Source: Allantophomopsis cytisporea
Taxonomy: Eukaryota > Ascomycota > Leotiomycetes > Phacidiales > Phacidiaceae
Assembly: GCA_024752435.1 (NCBI GenBank)
Contig: CP103033.1
Span: 1,302,001 to 1,366,000 of the forward strand
Direction: 5' to 3'
Length of the DNA: 64,000 bases
The notes beneath the pieces are model-generated. The model searched no databases and was not told the origin of the DNA. It saw only the letters and a list, made by a program, of their open reading frames with translations. A program made the position numbers and the translations under genes. Below are positions 54,931 to 64,000 of the stretch, piece by piece (position 1 is the stretch's first letter; each line of letters opens with the position of its first letter).

Positions 54931-55243
54931 AGTATGAACAAGGACCACTTCCAACGTTGTAGGCAGTGTTTGAGAGCCAAGCGGAGGTGTCTTGGTTACC
55001 AGGATTTGTAGCAGATGCTATTCCGGAAATGAGAGCACAAGTATTGCAAAGAGATTGCAGTCTGCTAAGAACAATCACAGCTTGTCGGCACGAGATGATG
55101 TGTTGCCAGCTGGGTTGAATGGATGCAGTGCTTACACTGGGTGGGAAACATGTACACCCTGGCACAATCAACCGATGATCAAGCTTCCAGTTTATTCTGC
55201 GCCAACTCTTGCAACCGTATTGTCTTCGCCGGCGAGACTGTAG
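54931..55243 (+). pseudogene. Broken Zn2Cys6 transcription-factor remnant
   Basis: A plus-strand frame reads RCRQCLRAKRRCLGYQDL, matching the second half of a fungal Zn2Cys6 cluster with its usual C-x-GY-x-D ending, then stops at TAG (55009). The expected continuation (QMLFR, then NESTSIAKRLQSAK) is present but lies one frame away from about 55028. It runs open to 55243. The TAG sits where many relatives have a glutamine, so a CAG to TAG change would explain it. No first half of the zinc cluster could be placed with confidence, and no downstream fungal_trans domain was found. Confidence 0.5.
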
Positions 55244-57950
55244 ATCAATATGATGGTTATGTACATATATGATTATGTAAATTCGATGATAAACTTAAAA
55301 TCAGCATGAAGGCTGTCAATCTTGCCGGACTCTACTACAACAAGCAGTAACAAGGGCTCAGAAGGCCCGCTCATATACAGTACCTCACTCTTAGTCCTTA
55401 TCCGGCCTGGGGAAGGATGCTAATAAATGATAGTCCTTCGTAGCATGATCAAATCAACTATAGAAATTAAAAAACGTATCAATTTAAAGATAGCACTCCA
55501 TTCTATTGAGCATAGATGTTATGAATCAGTCTGAAGTAACATGCTACGTATTCAAACCAAGATTACCAAGATTTGCTTAAATTTCAAGATTATTCCCATC
55601 ACTGACGACTCCGAGGAGTGATTGCGCCGATTACTTCACCCTTAATGTATCTAGTATTGAGGAATTAGCAGGTAGTTTACAGGGCATTATGCATTATTCA
55701 TTACTTTTCTGCCTATCTGTGAGTCCTATCCATGGCTATATTTTTGTTAATGTGAGAGCGGAGTGTTATCACTATCAAAGGAAACTATCATAAGTAGAGT
55801 CAAGAATTTCGCTTTCACTTGAAGCTAGGTAGACTGTTCAATCCATCTTGATTCTTAACGTCTAGCTCTAGAGCAATACAACAATAGAAACATTTTCTGG
55901 ACATGTGTCGAAGTTTGATCGCTAAGCAGAAGATACTGGGAAAGTTGTTATGAGGTTTGTGCACATATCTTGACAAAAACTCTTAATTAGACGTAATGAG
56001 ATTAGGAAGTTATAACTGCTTGCCAGGTAGATTAGTTATTGCTCCATCAATGATTGATAAAGTTTGTTACATTACAGTAGAAGTAGGTAAAGGAAGGATA
56101 CCTATAGGTTATACATGGAACACGAGTTCTCGTAGAAAAAAAAAGCTCCCTTGTACACTCCCCTTGTCGATAAAGAGCTGATGAAGCTATAGATTAGAAT
56201 AAGCAGTCCTACTTGATAATGCCCCGGGATTCAGCTTTTGCAATGTCTAAAGCAGAGCAGTCTGGCATTCATGAAGACCCGACTGCCCAGTACACCTTGT
56301 TAAGGTCGTAAATAAGTTGATGGTATTTATGACGAGGTTGATATCCTCTTCGATGCTGCTAAAGTAACAGCGAGGACCTATGAGATTTGTTCTTTTTTGG
56401 AACAAAAAAAAGGATGAAACGGAAACTTTCTATTAGCGAAAAGAAAACCTGCCAGATATATTGGTCCGCAGAGTGCCGTAAAGAAAGTATTAGGATGAAC
56501 CTACTTTGCGGAACCTGTAAAGTTCTTACTGATAATAAGCATCGACTGCAACAACAATGGAGGTGAGGAGGGGTCAGAATCAAAGTCTATGCGATAAAAG
56601 TATCATGTTGCAGCATCATTCTAACTAACAATAGTTTGGCATCGCTGTTCCCCAGCAAAAATTTGATTCGAAGTCAGCGCCTAATAGTAATACTACAATC
56701 GGCACGTTGTGAGGATCAACAGCGAATACTTGCTTTATCGATCGGTGCTATAGGCATCTTAACGTTTTCAAGCAAGTGGCCTGAACTTCCACCAGATGAT
56801 AAGAAGAGATATCTCAACGAAACTTGACAAAAATATACAATACTGACAGGTGCAATGTTCTCGAAACATAGCAGAACTCGAAAGGTACTTGGTCGAGTTC
56901 AAACTTCTACGTTGCGTGGTTGTAGAGTTAGAAAATCTAACGATATCTACAACTCGCCTCGAGGATATGATTTACAGCACATACCTAAATTATGGAGTAA
57001 AAACTGGTCAAGCGGCACTCAACTATGAAGTTCTTATGCGTCAGGCGAGGTGATAGAAGCTATGTATTTGGGTCAACACCTTAGCTAATAGTGATAAGGC
57101 ACGATTCTGTTCTCAACGTAACAAATGGATCTGACTTCATATTCTCAACAGTCGATTGACTTGGTGCAGTATCCTCAAATTATGCTATGAAAGGACTTTT
57201 TTCAATGGACCGTGTCTGATCATATGTAACTCTTTGCTCTTATCAGAGACATCTCTGATACAGTTGTTGATAGGGACAAAAGTGGAGATTTAGCAAAGAT
57301 GAATCAGCCGAATGTTAACGTAACCTTATCTCCTTTAGCTGTATTAAGGTGATCTATAAATGAGTGAATCCCTTAATGACTGTGCACGACACTCAATATA
57401 GTATGACTTCCGTGCTGTGGAGAGTTGTGTTGGAGAAGCTTGATCCGAAGCGTAAATAAGCTTAAAATTAAAGTCTCCACTTTCACGGGGAACAGGGAAC
57501 AATCGGTCGTTATTGCATTACAACAAGGCCCCGTCGCCCATCAGGGGAAAGGCCCTCGCCAAATATTTCCTGTTTCTTGTCGTTGGCCTTGATCCGCCAG
57601 AGGTGGCCGAACAATCTTCTTCCTATTCCCCTTAAAAATTATCCCTGATGCTTCAGGGCAAACGGCGAAGAGCGAAAAGAGTTTGAGCTTAGGTACGGTA
57701 CCGAGTTCTTGATGTAGCTAGTTTGTGAGTATTATAGATCAAGGTTGTTGCACCGGAATCCGATATGTAACAGTATATTGTATGTACAGGAATCCACATG
57801 GACGAGTTCTCCTCGAACATAAACACTTGTTCCGGGCGACACACCTGAAATCGTGTTAACTTCTTTTTAGTCTCAATATTCTTCTGTTTTATTTCATTAT
57901 TTACTCTAAGAAATTATTATCGGCATCAATAGCATCATTTGTCTCTCAAA

Positions 57951-58923
57951 ATGCAATTTTCTTCAACACTCCCGCTCCTAACTCTGAGCCTCCCATTAAA
58001 CGATCCCAATATTACAGACAGTATTACGTCTACAGCACCAGTGACTTCCTCAACTTCGAAGCATGTATCTTCTAAAACTATCGCCACTACCTTCTCCGTT
58101 GTTACTTCTACCCAAACCTCTTCAACACCGACGCAATCTCCATGGACATCTATTCAAACAGATCCGGCGTTATACAATATGGCCATCACGACGGTTTATA
58201 CTCAGTCTCCCCAGTGTACAGGTACAAGAATAACTCAGATGGCGTACCATGGAACCAATCTGTGGGAAAATGACATCCTTCCGGTTGCATCATCCACTAT
58301 GACAACTTGTTATCCAAGTCAATTTTACTCAAGCGTTATGGGCGCAGTACATAGCGTTGATTTGCCAGCCTTCAGCGCGTTGGTTTGCCCATATGATTGG
58401 GAAACTATCAACTACAACGAGACTTATATCGTATGCTGTCCTAAGTACGTTCTAATCTCTTTGCGCACTTGTTCTTCTATACTGTTTAGTTCAACTGGTG
58501 TCCCGATCATTCTCTAACCGTCTTCATAGATACTTCAACGTCTATGCTCCGAATTATCATAATAATGCGGATCGTCCTTTTTCTGGAGCCGTATGTACTT
58601 CGGACTTGGGTCCTAGTGTGGCATTCGACATCACTTCATACGATTCAACAGCTTATTGGACACTCGTCCCTACATACGCTCCACATGACGGTACTGTAGT
58701 ACGTGTCAATGCATTTGATGGCATTGTTGCAACTGCAACTGCTGCCGCAACATTGAGTTCTTCGACAGTGCCAAATACAACGACACCCAGTACTTCTACA
58801 TCAACATCATGGACACCAGTTGCAATTGTCTCTGCAAACATCCACGTTCTCTTCGATATTATTGATGCATTTATAGGGGAGAAGGCCAGTTCCATCACAT
58901 CCACGGAGTCTCTAGACAACTAG
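57951..58923 (+). CDS. Secreted Ser/Thr-rich cell-surface protein
   Basis: Two exons (57951-58444, 58530-58923) give 295 residues. It starts MQFSSTLPLLTLSLPL, a short likely signal sequence, followed by a Ser/Thr-rich segment to about residue 65. The central region has the cysteine pattern of a widespread fungal surface family: TTCYPSQF, then VCPYDWETINYNETYIVCCP across the intron. A second Ser/Thr-rich run (about 240-270) precedes a moderately hydrophobic stretch (WTPVAIVSANIHVLFDII). In relatives this position is usually a full transmembrane helix. Here it is broken by polar residues, so the protein may be secreted rather than anchored, or the helix may be decayed. Function unknown; a role at the host or environment interface is speculation. 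Confidence 0.7.
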
Positions 58924-60031
58924 ATCATTGCAGAGTATCTAGAAATGAGTGCAACTAGTTTAGTAAGAAACTGTGGTACTCGTTTTCGCTTGACCTTAGC
59001 TTTGGGCTCTTGAATACATATCTCCAATCTCAATGTGTTTACTTCATTTGGTATCTTTATCTCCAATCCTTGGTCACGTATCTTAGCATTTCCTCATCAT
59101 GCGGCATTACTTTTGATCGCAATCATTTATGCTCTGCATGTTCTACAACGTAGGAATTACATGATCACTGTGATTACTGGTATAGGGAATTGTATGTATG
59201 TGGCTTGGTGACAGTAAATAGAGTTAGCTACGGAACACAAGTACTGAAGTGCACCAAAGTGTCTGTCTGATATGAAACACTCGAATTTGAGAATCCTAAC
59301 GTGAGAACTACTGTAGTTAAGTGAAGTCATACAGAGTTTTGGGTGTATAATCCTTGAAGTGCATCGTAATTTCTGACAGCTCGTACCTTATACTACTTGT
59401 TCTATAAACTGAACTTTCGCAATGGCTGTACAAAATCTCTAAGAAGCCACTGAATTCCAGATTCAGAGTGTTAATTGTCTTACTTTGGAATTTATCATTT
59501 CTTCCAGAGTGCGTGAGTCAATGAACAAAATCCTTAATCCAGCGCTTCCAGTTCAAGGTTTCTCGATTCCTACAGACTTCTCAATCTCATTGACAGACAA
59601 TTAGTACGAGAGTGTGGATCTTGTCTGAAGTAATACGGATTTCATCTCCATTAGAATCTTTGGGTGAAGAATAGATATGTTGCAGTGTCTCACGTGTTGA
59701 CTAAGGAAATCTCATCAGAAAGTGGTGTGTCTATGGCCAATGGCTTCAAATTGATTGGTGTTCCTGTCCTGTGGTGCACCACCAACAACACCGCAAATAC
59801 CTGCTCCACTGCTGCTTCGAAGCTATTCCACACTAAACCCCATCGAGATTCCTGGTAATCGATAAACCTACCGTATGACGGAGAGCCGAATAGAAGGTCA
59901 GCATTTTGATTCGAACACTCCATAACACCAAAATTATTCTACATTTTCAATTCCACCTAATCAATCGTCGTCAACCTATGTATGTCATGAGTCGTAACTT
60001 ATGACCCCAGACTTCAATATAATATAGTCTC
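58924..60031. other. Intergenic region, no gene seen
   Basis: About 1.1 kb, AT-rich. Short frames near 59664 (plus) and 59690-59923 (minus) overlap each other and have no recognisable similarity. Confidence 0.5.
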
Positions 60032-60992
60032 ATGTCGGCGTCTACGAAACTTTCGCGAACACGAAATGCGGCGAAGCTTCCAAGCAGACTCGCTTCTTCA
60101 GCATGTCGAAAACCAGCACCAATACCAGCATCACACTTGAAGCTGCCACAAGCACGCCACCTTGCAACAGTGGATGTCAAAGACAGATCTTTACCAGAGA
60201 TTTGGTTCACAGGAAGTTGCCCGGCACATCATCCAGAGCAATTCTACCGCAATGGAGGCAAACCGCCGGATGAGCGAACGGTTAAGTTAGGAAATAGTAA
60301 GTCCCGCACTCAATCCAAAGTAGCACGCAGAACTCCTAGTATCTCTCAGAGCTCCGTCTCAAATTTGACACAACAACATTTGTTAATACTCTGCAGCATT
60401 GCGCACTCTTCAAGAGCGTCTCCCAACCCTCCTGCAAACGCCTCTCCCGCAAGAAATCCTCTCGCCCCAGATAAAATTGCACCTCTTCCCATCTACCCAT
60501 CCTCACTTACCGACAGTCTCTGGTCGAGTAGCATATAACGCGGCACTGTGGACTTCACCAATAGCCTGGGGACGGGTGCCACTAGTTGGCAATGTGCGAC
60601 TGGAGATACTTTCGGAACGAATGGTGAAGAAAGAGCGACATCGCGGCGAACAACTGATAGTTCGATGGCAAACTTGCGGGAAGACAAAGGGGAAGGGTGT
60701 CGGGAGCAATTATGAGGGCGTTAGTGGGACGGTACCGGTTGATAAGATTACGGCGTGGTTAGGAGGGGGCAAAGGTGAGGATGATAGTAAGGAATTTACA
60801 GGACTGTTTTTGTTTGAGTTCGATGAAGAGGGCAGGGTTGTCAGTCATACTATTGAGCATGTCCAAGAAGGTGGCAATTGGGAGAAGGGTGTTGGGGCGA
60901 GGGTTGTGGGATTAACGGATTGGTTGCTAGGTGGCATGAGAGGGAGAGGTGATGGGAATCCTTGTCCTGCTTATTGGAAGGAAAATGTCTAA
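60032..60992 (+). CDS. Conserved fungal protein, probably mitochondrial
   Basis: Two exons (60032-60296, 60397-60992) join in frame to 286 residues. The N-terminus (MSASTKLSRTRNAAKLPSRL) is rich in Arg, Ala and Ser without acids for about 45 residues, typical of a mitochondrial presequence. Conserved-looking segments include LPEIWFTGSCPAHHPEQFYR, VAYNAALWTSPIAWGRVP, RLEILSERMV, EFTGLFLFEFDEEGRV and SHTIEHVQEG. The last part, ending VVGLTDWLLGG and PCPAYWKENV, lacks cysteine clusters or known catalytic motifs. I do not recognise the domain. The fold may resemble NTF2-like proteins (the FEFDEEGRVVSHTIEHVQ strand pattern), but that is a guess. Confidence 0.75.
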
Positions 60993-61361
60993 TGAAAGTG
61001 TTATGATAAATTGGGAGGCTTCAGATTTCGAGCATGATCACGGCAAGGCGTTACAGTATTGTACAGTATGTATCAAAACACCACACATTCAAAATATCAA
61101 ATATCCACTTCATTACACATCAACTGGCATTGGTAGATGGCCAGCCGATGTCATCTATGTTGAAGGTTTTATTAATCATATGCTCTTCTGTCTAACTCAT
61201 CGCATAATCATCAATGGACATCACGAAAAGCTCATCATCTCCCATCGTTCGAATTATTATGTACCTTACGACCACCCAATCGCAAAACTGTATACATCTG
61301 TGTTCAGCGAATGTCAATTGCGCCAATGCCATGCAGACAGTGGCCATAATATAAAGGGTAT
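60993..61361. other. Convergent intergenic region
   Basis: About 370 bp between convergent genes, probably both 3' UTRs. A frame crossing it on the plus strand shows no similarity. Confidence 0.5.
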
Positions 61362-62080
61362 TCAAGAAAAATTAGAAAACAAGAATTCCTTTAGGACTGG
61401 AGATCCAGAGAATTCAGGATTTAGCATTATACAACTACGCTATGCTTAGCATCGGCCTATTTTTGAATAGTATCAGAGCAGGACATACTTTAAGAAATAA
61501 GAAAGTCCGACCCGACGGTGTTCCAGAAATTTGGGTCGAAATTTCGAGATGGCGCTCTTCGGAGGCAACGGGGGCATGGCAGCCTCGGAGTTTGGAAAGG
61601 TTTGTAGAAGTTTGTATCGTAGATCGTCAAATTCAGAGTATCGCTTCCGTATATGCATTTCGCCCCCCTATCTACAGTTAGCTTCTTCTGTGGGTATGCT
61701 CTTTGTATGCTCACATCAAGGGTCTTCACGGTAATATTCCAAACTACGAATGCTCCTATGTTGGTTCGACTGCCATTGACAATGGTATAGTCGTAGATGT
61801 GTACGCTCCGCGCCCAACAGGCTCCATTCTTATCGTTCCCTTCATCCGTATTATCTAGTAAAGTGATACCACCGTTTGTAGATTCTATCGAAACGCTGGA
61901 AGCGGATCGCTGATGCGAATGCGCCCAGTATGGAGGGGAGGAGATAGGAGGTGGAGAGTCGTGCTCGGGTGCCGGTAACCTTCTGGTTTGAATAGGTGAT
62001 GAGGGGTCGCTGGCCTGCCTGCCCACTGCAGCAGCAAGGCCGTTCACATCACCATCATGGGATAGTTGATTGTTGGGCAT
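61362..62080 (-). CDS. PX-domain protein, Ypt35-like
   Basis: Three exons (62080-61715, 61667-61489, 61434-61362) join in frame to 205 residues. The first 75 residues are polar and Pro/Ser-rich. The PX domain follows: CWARSVHIYDYTIVNGSRTN near 85-105, VVWNITVKTLD, then MHIRKRYSEFDDLRYKLLQT with the basic RKRYSEF motif for phosphatidylinositol 3-phosphate, the PPLPPKS loop, and KFRPKFLEHRRVGLSYFL. The last exon supplies CIMLNPEFSGSPVLKEFLF. The splice sites were chosen because they restore this family pattern. The protein should bind endosomal PI3P. Yeast Ypt35 recruits Vps13 to endosomes and vacuoles. Confidence 0.9.
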
Positions 62081-63193
62081 GAAGTGCCGCCCATACCAGA
62101 CTCGACACTAGATTCAGCCAAATTGTGCGGCGCCGAAGGAGATTTTGGCGTTTGACGAGATATGACAGTGGAGTATGCGATGCGACGTAAAGAGGCGTCT
62201 CGTCTGACGCGGAGTTATCGACCGATATCTGTACTGCGTAAATTTGACAGGTTTTTCGTGCTTCGTGTCTGCAGGCTTTGGCGGGATTGTATCTGGTGGT
62301 TAATTGGGAATTTGTCGACGTTGAATTAAAACTCACACCAATGAATGTGCTCCTGATGAGAATCAACAAAAGATGGCACGCTCATCCATCAATCATCTAG
62401 ACCTTAGCATGGCCCGTGAATCTGGATCTATCATTCCTGTTCTTAACCTAGTACATGAGTGGCCAAGCATCCCCCATTTTCCACGGTCGGTCTGTTGATT
62501 AATCATTTCTACGCTAAACTTAAAAGAGCCCGAGTTCGAGTCAAGCAGCACACGCTAGAGAGCTTCTCTATGTTACTCATTAGAATAGAACTTGAAATGT
62601 ACATACCACTGATAAGTAGCAAAGCCAATACAAGATGCCTATATTCTTTCATTAAACTCCTTCTCGTAGTATCTGACCCTCCACTGGTCGTTGAAAGTAT
62701 GAAAGCATGAAAGCAAATATTGATTGTTACATCACGCTGTCGACCGAGATCCTTTCTCTCCTATGATCGAAAATGATCACGGATTACATAAAGTGGACTC
62801 TAGGAACAAAGTTGGGCAGCTCTGGGCGACTACTTACAGGTATTCTGGGTAAATCGTCGTCTCTAAAAAACACCTTTCCATCGAAACCATGATAGTACCT
62901 CCAGAAGCATAACAACTGTGTAAGTTGTTGATCCTCAACTGAGAGTTGCTCTTGTCGCCCTTACTCTCAACATATGAACGGATCATTCTTCTTCTGTGGA
63001 CCAGTTACCCGGATCTTGGGCCATAATTTGCTCGGGTTACATACAACAAAGTGATGATGAGTAGTAGATGGCTTGGAGTAGCGCTGAACGCTTCTTTGGA
63101 CAATGTCAGAGGGTCGATGATTATTGACGGATAATCTCGAGTATGCGCTCAAGGTACTTTGACTACAGGTTGACCTAGATGGATTCGTTCACC
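62081..63193. other. Intergenic region, no gene seen
   Basis: About 1.1 kb. It probably contains the promoter of the PX-domain gene and the 3' flank of the right-edge gene. No supported coding frame was found on either strand. Confidence 0.45.
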
Positions 63194-64000
63194 TCATATC
63201 ACATCAATCAACATTGCCAATATCTGCGGAGATCAACTTGACAGTGTGTAAACAAAACTCTTACATAATTACAAATGCAGGGATACCCAACAAGACCAGC
63301 AAGTTCGACTCCAGGTTGTCGAGATCTCTTTGTGAAAGTCTGACCGACTTGGTGAGAAGCATCTGAAGCCGCTAGAGCTTGTTGGTCTTCCAGTTTGCTG
63401 TGAGGGTCCTCGGCCCCATTTGCCTGCTTGTTGACAACAGCATCTCCCTCTGTCAGATTGTAAGCATTCTTCGAGTTAGCTTGTTCTCCTTTGAGACCCT
63501 GCGTTCATTCTAGTCGGGAATTGGGCAACGAATCTGTGGAAGTCGTGATTGTCTACGGTATTCCCGACGAGGTTGGTGTAATCTCCCAAGCTGTCGAGGA
63601 AGAATGACAGGTTGTAGCCGCCGGTATGGAAATTGATGTTGTGGATATGTTCGCCAGTAAGTTGGTGTAGAGTGACCTGTTTATGAACATTAGATACAAA
63701 ATGGTAAATGTAACACAAGACATCTCACCAAACTCCCATTGTTTGCTTTCGTGTCAAAATACGACATGGAGGCTCGAGTAGCTTGCTGTTGATGGTTAGA
63801 CTTGTCTAGATGTAAACTTGCAATCACTTACGGCTAGTGCTGCATTCGAAGGAGCATTGAAATGGTACTTTACATATTGGCAATAGCACTTCAGAAGAAT
63901 GGTGGACTTACTTACTGTTTGCGAAAATGATGCTATCTTCGGGTTTTCGGATATCATGCTACGGCAGAGAAATTTATTGATCGAAACGGGTGGCATAGTG
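63194..64000 (-). CDS. Multi-exon gene of unknown family, partial at the right edge
   Basis: The minus strand has three consensus introns in 250 bp (63915-63868, 63831-63786, 63728-63677). They link short exons encoding PKIASFSQT, YHFNAPSNAALA, QATRASMSYFDTKANN and VTLHQLTGEHIHNINFHTGG, then LSFFLDSLGDYTNLVGN and HRFVAQFPTRMN. All junctions keep frame. After about 63500 the frame meets a stop. An overlapping frame, GLKGEQANSKNAYNLTEGDA onward, continues open to about 63260. A further GTAAGA-CAG intron could carry it to a TGA at 63194. The 3' end is therefore uncertain: there may be a frameshift, an unusual intron or pseudogenisation. The 5' end may lie beyond 64000. I do not recognise the family. 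Confidence 0.45.

Larger units (their letters stand above)
54429..57950. other. Long gene-poor AT-rich region
   Basis: About 3.5 kb upstream of nse1. Apart from the nse1 promoter boxes and a broken Zn2Cys6 remnant (54931-55243), I see no supported gene. From 55250 to 57480 the DNA is strongly AT-rich with frequent stops in all frames. A more GC-rich island lies at 57480-57660. This may be a decayed repeat or pseudogene graveyard. Confidence 0.5.

Noticed and set aside
60949..61449. 166-codon plus-strand frame across the 3' end of the PX-domain gene
   Set aside because: It overlaps the third exon of the PX gene, which has family similarity. The frame itself shows none.
1..64000. tRNA, rRNA, CRISPR or intact transposon
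   Set aside because: I found no cloverleaf with A and B boxes, no ribosomal sequence, no regularly spaced repeats and no transposase or reverse-transcriptase motifs. Small structured RNAs could still be missed by eye.

Overview
The window is nuclear DNA of a filamentous ascomycete (Pezizomycotina). Most genes carry short introns of about 45-70 nt with GT donors, CTAAC-type branch sites and AG acceptors. The gene set (SidC-type NRPS, Mbp1-like APSES factor, Nse1, PEX11, Ypt35-like PX protein, FHS-family transporter) is typical of that group. Leotiomycetes (Botrytis/Sclerotinia relatives) is my best guess but is not proven here.

Left third (1.9-28.7 kb): a ferrichrome-type (intracellular) siderophore locus. 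It holds a full-length ABC-B transporter on the minus strand, an L-ornithine N5-monooxygenase (sidA type) on the plus strand, and a 4,902-residue NRPS on the plus strand with domain order A-T-C-A-T-C-T-C-A-T-C-T-C-T-C. The monooxygenase would make N5-hydroxyornithine. An acyltransferase encoded outside the window would acylate it, and the NRPS would assemble the cyclic peptide. Six perfect copies of ATCWGATAA, the published target of the SreA/Fep1 iron-responsive GATA repressors, lie in the two long intergenic regions of this locus. One more copy occurs elsewhere in the stretches I scanned.

Middle (29-50 kb): an intronless FHS-type sugar/H+ symporter, an SSAT-like GNAT acetyltransferase, a Cup1-like LYR protein, an Mbp1-like cell-cycle transcription factor tail-to-tail with a METTL13-like methyltransferase, a decayed region, MsrA, a Ser/Thr-rich single-pass surface protein, a mitochondrial-type rhodanese, a CPA2 cation/H+ antiporter, and an NFKBIL1-like protein.

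Right third (50-64 kb): a 69-residue two-exon protein, a PEX11-family protein, Nse1 of the Smc5/6 complex with MCB-like boxes in its promoter, a 3.5-kb gene-poor AT-rich stretch with a broken Zn2Cys6 remnant, a secreted Ser/Thr-rich protein, a conserved probable mitochondrial protein, a PX-domain protein and a multi-exon gene running off the right edge.

Exon boundaries were set by hand from splice signals, phase and family similarity. No database search was possible.
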